64,000 nt of DNA from Actinomadura sp. WMMA1423 (GCF_006547145.1 NZ_CP041244.1:5828001-5892000); one strand, 5' to 3'. Shown: positions 53,425 to 62,676, numbered from the stretch's first letter. A program made the numbers and translations. The notes: generated from the sequence alone by a model not told the origin.

Positions 53425-55144
53425 CTAGAAGACTGCTGAAGATCTTGGGGTTTTGGTCCCGCCGCGGATGCGGCGGGGCCAGTGTGTTGTGGTGTGGTGA
53501 TGGGTGAGTGGGCCGGGGAGACGGTCGGTCCGGATGTGTGGGAGACGTGCCGGGAGCTGATCCCAGCGGGGAGCGTGTTCGCGTTCCTGGCCGAGCACCG
53601 TGGCGCGTTGTTCCCGGCGGTGATGTTCGCGGACATGTATCCGTCGGCGAACGGGCGGCCGTCGATGCCGCCGCAGATCCTGGCCGCGGCGATCACTTTG
53701 CAGGCCCTGCACGGGCTGTCGGATTCTGAGACGGTGCAGGAGTTGCGGTGTGACCTGCGCTGGAAGGCCGCGTGCGGGCTGGGCCTGCACGACACCGCGT
53801 TCGATGCGTCGCTGCTGGCCTACTTCCGCCGTCGGCTGGCACGCTCGGCCCGGCCCGACCGGATCTTCGAGGCCGTGCGGGAGGTGGTGCGGGCGACCGG
53901 GGTGCTCACCGGCAGGCATCGCCGTGCGCTGGACTCCACGGTGCTGGACGATGCGGTCGCCACCCAGGACACCGTCACCCAGTTGATCGCCGCCGTCCGC
54001 TCAGTGATCCGCCATGTCCCCGGGGCGGCCGAGGTGGCCGCGGCGGCGTGCACCGCCCACGACTACACCGACCCGGGCAAACCGCGCATCGCCTGGAACG
54101 ACGAGCAGGCCCGCGCCGAGCTGGTGGACGCCCTGGTCACCGACGCGCTCAGGTTGCTGGGGCACCTGCCCGAGCAGGAACTGGGCGAGCGGGCCGCGAA
54201 CGCGGTGGGCCTGCTGGCCCTGGTCGCCGGGCAGGACGTCGAACCGGCCGAAGGGTCCGACGGCCGCGACGGGCGCTGGCGCATCACCGACGGCACCGCC
54301 CCGGACCGGGTGATCTCGACCGTCGACCCCCAAGCCCGGCACGTCCACAAGACCCGCAGCCACCGCCAGGACGGCTTCAAAGCCCACCTGGCCGTCGAGC
54401 CCGAAACCGGCCTGTTCACCGCGGTGGCCCTGCGGCCCGGCGCCGGGGCCGCCCACCACGAGGCCCTCGTCGGCCTGGACCTGCTCGCCGGCGAGGACAC
54501 CCCGGTGCAGGTGTTCGGCGACACCGCCTACTCCACCGGCCAGGCCCGCCACGCCCTCACCGCCGCCGGGCACCGGCTGTTCATCAAGCCCGCCCCGCTG
54601 CGGCCCGCCGTCCCCGGCGGCTTCACCCTCGACGACTTCGCCATCGACACCACCAACGGCACCGTGACCTGCCCCGCCGGGCACACCGCCCCCTTATCGG
54701 ACCCCGGCGGACGCCACCACCAGCGCAAAGCCGTGTTCGGGAACCGGTGCACCGGATGCCCCCTGCGCGAGCGGTGCACCAACGCCAAGGCAGGCCGGAT
54801 CCTGACCATCCGCCCCCACCACGACCTCCAAGCCGCCGCCCGCCGCCAATCGGCCCACGACCCGGCCTGGCAAGCCGACTACCGCCGCTGGAGACCACCG
54901 GTCGAACGCGCCGTCGCCTGGCTCGTCCACCACGGCAACCGCCGCCTCCGCCACCGCGGCACCATCAAAGCCGACGCCTGGCTCCACACCCGAGCCGCCG
55001 TCCTCAACCTCCGCCGACTCATCAACCTCGGACTCACCCGAACCAACGGCACCTGGCACCTGTCCACGGCCGAAGCATGACCACACAGGGGCTGTCCGGC
55101 CCACGGCCGGACAGCCCCTCACAAGATCTTCAGCAGTCTTCTAG
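53425..55144 (+). mobile_element. IS1182-type insertion sequence, copy 1
   Basis: Terminal inverted repeats AAGACTGCTGAAGATCTTG and complement, each flanked by CTAG (53425-53428 and 55141-55144). 1720 bp including both CTAGs. Essentially identical to copy 2, offset by 2738 bp. A GGGGCTGTCCGGCC hairpin closes the transposase gene. Confidence 0.9.
53500..55080 (+). CDS. IS1182 family transposase, copy 1
   Basis: 526 aa from ATG 53500 (an in-frame GTG at 53482 gives 532). N-terminal IS1182 domain (FLAEHRGALFPAVMFADMYPSANGRPSMPPQILAAAITLQALHGLSDSE) and DDE core: Asp in RRALDSTVLDDAV, Asp in VQVFGDTAYSTG and Glu near RWRPPVERAVAW; a Cys cluster (CTGCPLRERC) lies before the last. It moves its own IS by cut and paste. 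Copy 1 has Leu in HEALVGLD where copy 2 has Val; otherwise the proteins look the same. Confidence 0.9.
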   Translation: MGEWAGETVGPDVWETCRELIPAGSVFAFLAEHRGALFPAVMFADMYPSANGRPSMPPQILAAAITLQALHGLSDSETVQELRCDLRWKAACGLGLHDTAFDASLLAYFRRRLARSARPDRIFEAVREVVRATGVLTGRHRRALDSTVLDDAVATQDTVTQLIAAVRSVIRHVPGAAEVAAAACTAHDYTDPGKPRIAWNDEQARAELVDALVTDALRLLGHLPEQELGERAANAVGLLALVAGQDVEPAEGSDGRDGRWRITDGTAPDRVISTVDPQARHVHKTRSHRQDGFKAHLAVEPETGLFTAVALRPGAGAAHHEALVGLDLLAGEDTPVQVFGDTAYSTGQARHALTAAGHRLFIKPAPLRPAVPGGFTLDDFAIDTTNGTVTCPAGHTAPLSDPGGRHHQRKAVFGNRCTGCPLRERCTNAKAGRILTIRPHHDLQAAARRQSAHDPAWQADYRRWRPPVERAVAWLVHHGNRRLRHRGTIKADAWLHTRAAVLNLRRLINLGLTRTNGTWHLSTAEA

Positions 55145-56162
55145 GGCGTGTCTCAAAGGCAGATCAGCCAGTCGTTGATGACGGCGATGTGGAGGGTGGC
55201 TTCGTAGCGGACGGCGAGCTTGTCATACCGGGTGGCCACGGCTCGATGACGTTTGAGGCGGTTGATGGCGCATTCGATGGCGTGCCGCTGCCGGTAGTCC
55301 AGCGCGCAGAACACCGGCGGGCGCCCACCCCGGCTGCCCCGCTTTGCGCGGTTGCGGGCCTGGTCGGCCTTGACCGGGATCGTGCAGCCGATCCCGCGTC
55401 TGCGCAGGTAAGCGCGGTTGGCGTGGGAACTGTAGGCCTTGTCGGCCCGGACGCGCTCCGGTCGTTTCCGCGGCCGGCCCGGCCCCACCCGCGGCACCGC
55501 GAGCCGCTCCAGGACGGCCCGGAACTGCGGCGAGTCTCCCCGCTGACCGGCGGTGACCAGCAGCGACAACACCTTCTGTCCCTGCTCGCACGACAGGTGG
55601 ATCTTGGTGGTCAGCCCGCCACGCGATCGTCCCAGCGCGTGATCGGCGGGCTCGCCGCCGGCCTCATCCGGGGGCTCGGCCTGCTCATCAGGCCGGGTGC
55701 GGGCACCAGCGGCGTGCTGATGGGCCCGAGCGATCGTGGAATCCACGCCCACCTCCCAGGTGATCAGTCCGACCGCGTCCGCCCGGCCTTGCAGCCCGGC
55801 CACGACCCGCGCCCACACCCCCGCCCGCTGCCAGCGGCGAAACAGCGAGTACACCGCCTGCCAGGAGCCGTAACACCACGGGACATCCCGCCAGGGCGCA
55901 CCAACCCGCACCCGCCACCGGATCCCGTCGATGAGCTGCCGTTTCGTCCACTTTGACAGCCGACCCGGCCCCTTGGGCGCCGGCAGCAGCGGCTCCAGCG
56001 CCGCCCACTGCCCATCGGTCAGGTCGAACCGCCGCGTCACCGCTAGGGTGGCCACGAGGTCTCCGGTGTTTCTGGTTCTTCTTGGTCGATGAACCCTCTA
56101 CCGGAGACCTCGCTGTTTAAGGATCACGACACACCGTCACACACCAGACTTCGAGACAGCCC
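55144..56162 (-). mobile_element. IS5-family element (IS427-like) between the IS1182 copies
   Basis: Ends GGGCGTGTCTC (55144 onward) and GAGACAGCCC (to 56162) are imperfect inverted repeats. CTA lies on both sides, as expected from insertion into CTAG; the G of the left CTAG is shared with the IS end. Contains one intact transposase gene. Confidence 0.82.
55153..56055 (-). CDS. IS5 family transposase
   Basis: 300 aa from ATG 56055, one uninterrupted frame (many IS427 relatives need a frameshift). N-terminal DUF4096-like region (FDLTDGQWAALEPLLP...WRVRVGAPWRDVPWCYGSWQAVYSLFRRW). DDE: Asp in GVDSTIARAHQHA, Asp in RVRADKAYSS, Glu in RHAIECAINRLKRHRAVATRYDK. Likely active. Confidence 0.92.
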   Translation of the reverse strand: MATLAVTRRFDLTDGQWAALEPLLPAPKGPGRLSKWTKRQLIDGIRWRVRVGAPWRDVPWCYGSWQAVYSLFRRWQRAGVWARVVAGLQGRADAVGLITWEVGVDSTIARAHQHAAGARTRPDEQAEPPDEAGGEPADHALGRSRGGLTTKIHLSCEQGQKVLSLLVTAGQRGDSPQFRAVLERLAVPRVGPGRPRKRPERVRADKAYSSHANRAYLRRRGIGCTIPVKADQARNRAKRGSRGGRPPVFCALDYRQRHAIECAINRLKRHRAVATRYDKLAVRYEATLHIAVINDWLICL

Positions 56163-57882
56163 CTAGAAGACTGCTGAAGATCTTGGGGTTTTGGTCCCGC
56201 CGCGGATGCGGCGGGGCCAGTGTGTTGTGGTGTGGTGATGGGTGAGTGGGCCGGGGAGACGGTCGGTCCGGATGTGTGGGAGACGTGCCGGGAGCTGATC
56301 CCAGCGGGGAGCGTGTTCGCGTTCCTGGCCGAGCACCGTGGCGCGTTGTTCCCGGCGGTGATGTTCGCGGACATGTATCCGTCGGCGAACGGGCGGCCGT
56401 CGATGCCGCCGCAGATCCTGGCCGCGGCGATCACTTTGCAGGCCCTGCACGGGCTGTCGGATTCTGAGACGGTGCAGGAGTTGCGGTGTGACCTGCGCTG
56501 GAAGGCCGCGTGCGGGCTGGGCCTGCACGACACCGCGTTCGATGCGTCGCTGCTGGCCTACTTCCGCCGTCGGCTGGCACGCTCGGCCCGGCCCGACCGG
56601 ATCTTCGAGGCCGTGCGGGAGGTGGTGCGGGCGACCGGGGTGCTCACCGGCAGGCATCGCCGTGCGCTGGACTCCACGGTGCTGGACGATGCGGTCGCCA
56701 CCCAGGACACCGTCACCCAGTTGATCGCCGCCGTCCGCTCAGTGATCCGCCATGTCCCCGGGGCGGCCGAGGTGGCCGCGGCGGCGTGCACCGCCCACGA
56801 CTACACCGACCCGGGCAAACCGCGCATCGCCTGGAACGACGAGCAGGCCCGCGCCGAGCTGGTGGACGCCCTGGTCACCGACGCGCTCAGGTTGCTGGGG
56901 CACCTGCCCGAGCAGGAACTGGGCGAGCGGGCCGCGAACGCGGTGGGCCTGCTGGCCCTGGTCGCCGGGCAGGACGTCGAACCGGCCGAAGGGTCCGACG
57001 GCCGCGACGGGCGCTGGCGCATCACCGACGGCACCGCCCCGGACCGGGTGATCTCGACCGTCGACCCCCAAGCCCGGCACGTCCACAAGACCCGCAGCCA
57101 CCGCCAGGACGGCTTCAAAGCCCACCTGGCCGTCGAGCCCGAAACCGGCCTGTTCACCGCGGTGGCCCTGCGGCCCGGCGCCGGGGCCGCCCACCACGAG
57201 GCCGTCGTCGGCCTGGACCTGCTCGCCGGCGAGGACACCCCGGTGCAGGTGTTCGGCGACACCGCCTACTCCACCGGCCAGGCCCGCCACGCCCTCACCG
57301 CCGCCGGGCACCGGCTGTTCATCAAGCCCGCCCCGCTGCGGCCCGCCGTCCCCGGCGGCTTCACCCTCGACGACTTCGCCATCGACACCACCAACGGCAC
57401 CGTGACCTGCCCCGCCGGGCACACCGCCCCCTTATCGGACCCCGGCGGACGCCACCACCAGCGCAAAGCCGTGTTCGGGAACCGGTGCACCGGATGCCCC
57501 CTGCGCGAGCGGTGCACCAACGCCAAGGCAGGCCGGATCCTGACCATCCGCCCCCACCACGACCTCCAAGCCGCCGCCCGCCGCCAATCGGCCCACGACC
57601 CGGCCTGGCAAGCCGACTACCGCCGCTGGAGACCACCGGTCGAACGCGCCGTCGCCTGGCTCGTCCACCACGGCAACCGCCGCCTCCGCCACCGCGGCAC
57701 CATCAAAGCCGACGCCTGGCTCCACACCCGAGCCGCCGTCCTCAACCTCCGCCGACTCATCAACCTCGGACTCACCCGAACCAACGGCACCTGGCACCTG
57801 TCCACGGCCGAAGCATGACCACACAGGGGCTGTCCGGCCCACGGCCGGACAGCCCCTCACAAGATCTTCAGCAGTCTTCTAG
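56163..57882 (+). mobile_element. IS1182-type insertion sequence, copy 2
   Basis: Same ends as copy 1 with CTAG at 56163-56166 and 57879-57882. The right CTAG provides the stop codon of the neighbouring minus-strand gene. I found only one base difference from copy 1 (C to G, giving Val for Leu). Confidence 0.9.
56238..57818 (+). CDS. IS1182 family transposase, copy 2
   Basis: 526 aa from ATG 56238, same DDE residues and Cys cluster as copy 1, with Val in HEAVVGLD. Full length and probably active. The near identity of the two copies points to a recent duplication or transposition. Confidence 0.9.
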   Translation: MGEWAGETVGPDVWETCRELIPAGSVFAFLAEHRGALFPAVMFADMYPSANGRPSMPPQILAAAITLQALHGLSDSETVQELRCDLRWKAACGLGLHDTAFDASLLAYFRRRLARSARPDRIFEAVREVVRATGVLTGRHRRALDSTVLDDAVATQDTVTQLIAAVRSVIRHVPGAAEVAAAACTAHDYTDPGKPRIAWNDEQARAELVDALVTDALRLLGHLPEQELGERAANAVGLLALVAGQDVEPAEGSDGRDGRWRITDGTAPDRVISTVDPQARHVHKTRSHRQDGFKAHLAVEPETGLFTAVALRPGAGAAHHEAVVGLDLLAGEDTPVQVFGDTAYSTGQARHALTAAGHRLFIKPAPLRPAVPGGFTLDDFAIDTTNGTVTCPAGHTAPLSDPGGRHHQRKAVFGNRCTGCPLRERCTNAKAGRILTIRPHHDLQAAARRQSAHDPAWQADYRRWRPPVERAVAWLVHHGNRRLRHRGTIKADAWLHTRAAVLNLRRLINLGLTRTNGTWHLSTAEA

Positions 57883-58592
57883 CGCACGTCCACGTACTCG
57901 TCCCGGTAGACCTTCGCGTAGGCCGTTGAGCCGGGGTAGTAGGCCCGCCAGGTTCCATCCTTGGTCGCCTTGAAGCCCTTGCGGAAGAGCTCGTTGCGGT
58001 CGCCGCGGGTGCTGCCGAGGTAGCTCCACTTGGTCGAGCCCTTGGGGCGGAAGTAGAAGTACATCTTCTGCTGGGTGAAGTGGTGCCACTTGTCGGTGTA
58101 GCGGTAGAGCATCCCCTGGAGGGTGACCGTGGCCCCCTTGCGGACGGGATCGGGCGCCGCGAAGTAGTCGAGGATCCGTGTCAGATACCGGACGTCCACG
58201 AAGTCGGACGGCCCAGCCGTTGCCGTGTAGTCGCCGCCGCCCTGAACGGCCACACGCCAATATCCGTCGTGATAGGCCTTGCCGGTCACGTTGAAGCGGC
58301 CCTGTTCGTCTGTGGACGTGAGCGCGCTCTTGTTGCCCCAGGTCCTCTTGTCCGTGGAGAACTGGAGCCGGTACGAGGCGTGCGGAGCGGGTGTACGGCT
58401 TCCGTCCGCTCGCACGATCATGATCTGACCGCGCCCGGTGACGGTTCCGGTATACGCGACGGGCTCTGGACTGGCGTTGAAGCCGGTCACGGCAACCTTG
58501 AGAGGCGTGGCCGCGTCGGCTGTCGCGAGGGGTGTGAATGCGGCCAGGGCGAGAGCGGCGGATGCGGACAGAGCCGTAAGCGGTCGACGCAA
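57879..58592 (-). CDS. Secreted protein of unknown function, abutting IS1182
   Basis: 237 aa. TTG 58592 follows AGGAGG by 6 nt, which decides the start. A signal peptide (RRPLTALSASAALALAAFTPLATADA) leads an exported protein with two Ig-like beta domains: about 40-125 (YRLQFSTDKRTWGNKSALTSTDEQGRFNVTGKAYHDGYWRVAVQGG) and about 140-235 (TVTLQGMLYRYTDKWHHFT... WSYLGSTRGDRNELFRKGF). The stop codon is formed by CTAG at the IS1182 end, so the insertion either fell on the old stop or made a new one. Confidence 0.75.
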   Translation of the reverse strand: MRRPLTALSASAALALAAFTPLATADAATPLKVAVTGFNASPEPVAYTGTVTGRGQIMIVRADGSRTPAPHASYRLQFSTDKRTWGNKSALTSTDEQGRFNVTGKAYHDGYWRVAVQGGGDYTATAGPSDFVDVRYLTRILDYFAAPDPVRKGATVTLQGMLYRYTDKWHHFTQQKMYFYFRPKGSTKWSYLGSTRGDRNELFRKGFKATKDGTWRAYYPGSTAYAKVYRDEYVDVR

Positions 58593-58679
58593 GGAAACCT
58601 CCTGCGGGATCAATGAGGTAATGGTGACGATCAAGGAGTCAGGCCGGTTGTCCTGGGAGCCGGCTGCGAATGATCACAA

Positions 58680-59070
58680 TTGAGCCACGACCGGCCCTGC
58701 CCTCCACCCGACGACCTGGCGTCGCTGGTTCTGCGGACCGACTTCGGTGATGACTCGGCGTGGGCCGCGCTGAAGGCGGCGATAGAGGATGGGGACGCGA
58801 ACGCGACCTACGTCAGTGACCCGGAATACTCCGGCGTCAGCATCGGTCGAACTGGACGCCGCGGCGAGTGACGACGACAAGCTCACCATGAGCGATGACG
58901 AACGGCCGCTGCTCGCCGTCGACCTGTACACCGAACCCGGGCGGACTTTCCGGGTACCGCCTCGCTGGTACAGGGAGGTCTCGGCCAACCTCAGCATCGC
59001 GAACCTGGATTTCGACGACTTCGCAGACAGTGCGGATCAGGTCGGCACCTTCCGAGGATTCGACGGGTAG
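58680..59070 (+). pseudogene. DUF6924 family gene, frameshifted
   Basis: Starts TTG 58680: DLASLVLRTDFGDDSAWAALKAAIEDG...YVSDPEYSGVS, the usual DUF6924 beginning, then ends after RRGE at 58871. The next frame continues from about 58845: VELDAAASDDDKLTMSDDERPLLAVDLY, then GRTFRVPPRWYREVSANLSIANLDFDDFAD and FRGFDG at 59070. The two parts join with one frameshift and a short deletion. The family has no known function. Alternatively, the second part from ATG 58888 survives as a separate small protein. Confidence 0.7.
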
Positions 59071-59074
59071 CCGA

Positions 59075-59171
59075 CGGCTCCCAACTCCCGGATCCGTCGC
59101 GGTCACCGCGGTGGCCTTCTGCTTGACTGCCTGGCACATCGCTTGGCCGGGCGTCCTCGGCGGCGACGGGG
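59075..59171 (-). repeat. Diverged relic of an attL/integrase 3' end
   Basis: Resembles 32531-32628: CGGCTCCCA, a hairpin (GTCGCGG/CCGCGGT-like), CTTCTGC and then the end of an integrase. Over the last 57 bp I count 8 mismatches. On the minus strand it encodes (R)IVPVAAEDA-like residues, as in the VFPVAAEDA end of int, but the frame runs on. The rest of the integrase is missing; 59172-59347 has no clear gene. Confidence 0.6.
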
Positions 59172-59347
59172 ACGATCCGCACTCCGCATACGGCGTAACA
59201 TCTGGCCGTACTCGACTGGGATCACCCCATGAACTGATGGCCTTCGAGGAACGCGACCAGGTCGAGCCGAGCACACCGACGCGATCCGAGAGGCCATGTC
59301 CGAACTGCCTGCGCGGCCTGGTGCCCGACGCTAAGGAGCCCCCACCT

Positions 59348-60160
59348 GTGAAGATCATCGACCGCGTCAAGACGTACGTACGACAGATAACGCGACGCGA
59401 CTCCGACTCCGACCCCGCCCCGGCCGAGCGCGACCGCGCAGAGCGCGAGCAGGACCGCGACGACAAGAAGCCCGCGGAATCCACGACCCCCGAGACGCCG
59501 GAGTCGGAGCCGGCTGCCGAGTCGGCCCCGGAGTCGACGAAGGAGCGGGGCGCCGAGCCGGCTGACGAGTCGGCCAAGGAGCCCGCCGCAGAGTCGGCCG
59601 CTGAGCAGGACGGTGAGTCGGCCGAGGAGTCGGCCGCTGAGTCGGCCAAGAAGCCTGCCAAGGAGTCGGCCGAGAAGCCGGTTGCTGAGCCGGCCAAGGA
59701 GTCCGCTGCGAAGTCGGTTAAGAAGCAGGACCCTGAGAAGGCCACGAAGCCCGCCGCCGAACCCGCCGGTAAGTCGGCCAAGAAGCCCGCCGCTGAGTCT
59801 GCCGAGAAGCCCGCTGCGGAGTCGGTCAAGGAGTCCGCTGCTGAGCCGGCCAAGGAGCGGGACGATGAGCCGGCTTCGAAGCCCGCCGCGTCGGCCAAGA
59901 AGTCGGCCGCTGAGCCGGCTGAGAAAACCGCTGCGAAGTCGGCTTCTAAGGCTGCCGCTGAGCCGGCCAAGAAGCCCGCTGGTAAGTCGGACAAGGAGCC
60001 TGCTGCGGAGTCGACCAAGGCGCAGAAGGTGCAGAAGGCGCAGGAGGCTGAGTCGAGCGCGAAGTCGGCCGCGTGCCCGCGTTGCGGCGCGACCGGGGAT
60101 GAGCCCTGCACGACTCCGTCCGGCAAGGCCACGAAGACCCACAAGGGACGCGAGCAGTGA
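59348..60160 (+). CDS. Lys/Ala/Glu/Ser-rich protein with C-terminal Cys motif
   Basis: 270 aa from GTG 59348 with AAGGAG upstream. A short basic start (KIIDRVKTYVRQITRRDSD) is followed by about 210 residues of ESA/KPA/EPA-type low complexity, histone H1-like in composition but with more acid. The end is CPRCGATGDEPCTTPSGKATKTHKGREQ, a zinc-binding-like C-x2-C-x7-C motif, resembling the small zinc motifs found on actinobacterial DNA-associated proteins. DNA or RNA binding is likely but not shown. Confidence 0.65.
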   Translation: MKIIDRVKTYVRQITRRDSDSDPAPAERDRAEREQDRDDKKPAESTTPETPESEPAAESAPESTKERGAEPADESAKEPAAESAAEQDGESAEESAAESAKKPAKESAEKPVAEPAKESAAKSVKKQDPEKATKPAAEPAGKSAKKPAAESAEKPAAESVKESAAEPAKERDDEPASKPAASAKKSAAEPAEKTAAKSASKAAAEPAKKPAGKSDKEPAAESTKAQKVQKAQEAESSAKSAACPRCGATGDEPCTTPSGKATKTHKGREQ

Positions 60161-60414
60161 GCAGCGGCGCTTCGTCGAGGGCGGGAGTGTGAGGAGACGA
60201 TCCCTCGCACTCCCGCCCTCGCCGCGGAGGTGATTGACAGTCAGTGCGGCCGGTGAGACCGACCAGGCGAAGCGCGGACACGATGGCGCCGGGGGTGGGG
60301 CCTTGGCAGGTTGGAGGGTGGTGCCGCTCCCTAGGGGCGCCCGCCACCCGGCCCGCCCGGTCGGTTGGACGGGTGCGCCCCAGGACTGCTGAGCCCCTGC
60401 CTAGACTCGGGTTC
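60161..60414. other. Intergenic region, no gene seen
   Basis: 254 bp without a supported gene. It should hold the promoter of the glyoxalase-fold gene. A short inverted repeat (GGAGTGTGAGGAGACGATCCCTCGCACTCC region, near 60184-60214) may be a terminator of the Lys-rich gene. Confidence 0.35.
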
Positions 60415-60801
60415 ATGCTCAGACTCGGCTTCCCCGTGATCGGTGTGACGGACATTCCCCGCGCCACGTCCTTCTGGACGTCCGCGCTGAACTTGGTGCC
60501 CGTTTCCGAGTGGGAGAGCCCAGGCTGGCGCACGCTGGAGCACGCGGACGGTTCGGGCCGGGCGCTCGCCCTGATGCGCAGCGAGTCGCCGGCCGAAGCG
60601 CATCCGCGTATCCACCTCGACCTGTTGACGGACACCACGCAAGAGCAGGAGGCCGAGGTCGAGCGTCTGGTGGGGCTGGGAGCGGTCAAGGTCGACTGGG
60701 ACCTGTATCCGCCGGCCCCGGACTTCGTCGTGCTCGCAGACCCGGACGGCAACGTCTTCTGCGTCGTGGATCTGAGCCGGGCCCCGTCCGGTTCGTCCTG
60801 A
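60415..60801 (+). CDS. Glyoxalase/bleomycin-resistance fold protein
   Basis: 128 aa from ATG 60415. Vicinal oxygen chelate fold: LGFPVIGVTDIPRATSFWTSAL opens the first module, IHLDLLTDT holds a metal-type His and VVLADPDGNVFCVVDL closes the second (the classic DPDGN-x-FC signature). Substrate unknown. Probably monocistronic. Confidence 0.9.
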   Translation: MLRLGFPVIGVTDIPRATSFWTSALNLVPVSEWESPGWRTLEHADGSGRALALMRSESPAEAHPRIHLDLLTDTTQEQEAEVERLVGLGAVKVDWDLYPPAPDFVVLADPDGNVFCVVDLSRAPSGSS

Positions 60802-60900
60802 CCACGCTCTGGAGCCGAGCAGGCCGCAGGACGAGCCGGGACGGGTGTGGATCTCGTTCGGCAGGCTCGTGACAGCTGCCTCGGGGCGTAACGTCGGGCT

Positions 60901-61543
60901 GTGCTCGACTGGGATCACAACGCCTATTACCACCGGCTGCTTCTCCGCCACCTGCCCCAGCCCTGCCGGCGGGTGCTGGACGTCGGCTGTGGCGCCGGAG
61001 CGTTCGCGGCCCGGCTCGCCCGGCGGAGCGAGCAGGTGGACGCACTCGACCGGTCTGCGGAGATGATCGAGGCGGCGAGGCGTCGCGTCCCCGAGAACGT
61101 GAACTGCGTCCTCGCCGACGTCCTCGCCGACTCGCTGCCCGGCAAGGACTACGACGCGATCTTCTCGATCTGCGCACTGCACCACTTGCCCTTGCATGAG
61201 GCACTTCCGGTGTTCGCGGGACGCCCTGCGGCCCGGAGGGGTCTTCGCCGCCATCGCTCTGCCCCGGCGTGACCTGCCCCGCGAACTGCCCGTCGAGGTC
61301 ACGGCGGCCGCCGGGCATCGCCTGCTCGGTGCGGCGTTCCTGGCGAGAAGGTCGCTGGGAGGGGGCGGCGGGTTCGCGAAGGACGCCACCCACGCGATCA
61401 TGCCCGTCCTCATGGACCCGCCGCTGACCACCCGAGAAGTCGCCCGGCAGGCCGCCGCGTTGCTGCCGGGCGTGCGAGTGCGGCGCCTCCTCTACTGGCG
61501 CTACCTCCTGGTCTGGCAGAAGCCCCTCGCGCCGGACGCCTGA
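60901..61543 (+). pseudogene. Class I SAM-dependent methyltransferase, frameshifted
   Basis: Starts GTG 60901. Motif I is RVLDVGCGAGAFAARLA, followed by ALDRSAEMIEAAR and the post-II motif DAIFSICALHHLPL. At about 61215 the frame slips: VFA-GRP should be VF-RDALRPGGVFAAIALPRRD, which continues in the next frame to 61543 (LLYWRYLLVWQKP). One extra base (in CGCGGG) explains it. Without this change the protein would be about 213 aa. Could also be an assembly error. Confidence 0.8.
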
Positions 61544-61800
61544 CAAACCGCAGGGCCACCACCCCGACCAGCGACGAGTGGCCTTCGGCCTCTGGCGGGG
61601 TCTCCTTAGCGTCGCCGTCGTGTCCCGCGCGGACGTCCGTCAGGCGCCGCCGTTGCCAGGACCTTTGATCACTCACCATGCCCCGGTTTTCCGGGCGGCG
61701 CCGCCGTCGATGGCAGCGGGGTGCCATCGGGCTGCCATCGCGGTGCCATCGGGAGCGGCGAGCGTGGGAGGCATCGCGAAGCCGATGGAGGGAGAGGGCG

Positions 61801-62676
61801 ATGAGCCCAGCGGTGCGGATGGCGGGGGTGCGCAAGAGTTATGGCGACGTACGGGCGGTCGACGGGCTCGATCTGACGATCGAGCGAGGGGAGACGGTGG
61901 CGCTGCTCGGGCGGAACGGGGCGGGCAAGTCCACCGCGATCTCGATCATGCTGGGGCTGGTGCCGCCGGAGGCGGGGACGGTCGAGCTGTTCGGCCGGGC
62001 CCCCGCGCGGGCCCTGCGCGACGGGCTGGTGGGCGCGATGCTCCAGGAGGGCGGGCTGGTCCCGCGGATCAAGGTGCGGGAGCTGGTCTCGTTCGTGCGG
62101 GGCACCTTCCCCGACCCGATGCCGTACACGGAGATCCTCGAGACGGCGGGGCTCGTCGCGCTGGCGGACAAGCGCGTCGACAAGCTCTCGGGCGGCCAGT
62201 CGCAGCGCGTCCGGTTCGCGCTCGCGCTGGCAGGGGATCCGGATCTCATCGTCCTGGACGAGCCGACGGCCGCACTGGACGTGGAGGCCCGCCGCGAGCT
62301 GTGGACGGCCATGCGCGCCGACGCGTCCCGCGGCAAGACGGTCGTGTTCTGCACCCACTACCTGGAAGAGGCGGACCAGAACGCCGGACGGATCGTCATC
62401 GTCGACTCCGGACGGATCACCGCCGACGGCACCGGCGCGCAGCTGAAGGAGGCCGTCTCCGGAAGGATCGTCAGCTTCGAGCTGCGGGAGGGGACGTCCA
62501 CCGCCGCGCTGGAGCGGCTGCCGGGCGTCACGACGGTCGAGGTCCGCGGTGGCCGCGCGATCCTGCGCACGCTCGACTCCGACGCCACCCTCGCCGCGCT
62601 CGGGCCCGTCCCCCGGCTCGAGGTGACGGGCGTCGGCCTGGAAGACGCCTTCGTCGCCCTCACTGGTCCCCGCTAA
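61801..62676 (+). CDS. ABC-2 exporter ATP-binding protein
   Basis: 291 aa from ATG 61801 with GGAGGGAGAGG upstream. Walker A LLGRNGAGKSTAISI, signature KLSGGQSQRVRFALAL, Walker B LIVLDEPTAALD, switch His in VVFCTHYLEEAD. The DrrA-like C-terminal extension has VSGRIVSFELREG. It energises the ABC-2 permease 19 bp downstream; together they export a drug or lipid. Confidence 0.93.
   Translation: MSPAVRMAGVRKSYGDVRAVDGLDLTIERGETVALLGRNGAGKSTAISIMLGLVPPEAGTVELFGRAPARALRDGLVGAMLQEGGLVPRIKVRELVSFVRGTFPDPMPYTEILETAGLVALADKRVDKLSGGQSQRVRFALALAGDPDLIVLDEPTAALDVEARRELWTAMRADASRGKTVVFCTHYLEEADQNAGRIVIVDSGRITADGTGAQLKEAVSGRIVSFELREGTSTAALERLPGVTTVEVRGGRAILRTLDSDATLAALGPVPRLEVTGVGLEDAFVALTGPR

Noticed and set aside
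53425..57882. Composite transposon carrying cargo between two IS1182 copies
   Set aside because: The only DNA between the copies is another IS; there is no passenger gene.
59613..60233. Ser/Arg/Pro-rich frames on both strands over the Lys-rich gene
   Set aside because: They are out-of-frame readings of the ESA/KPA repeats.
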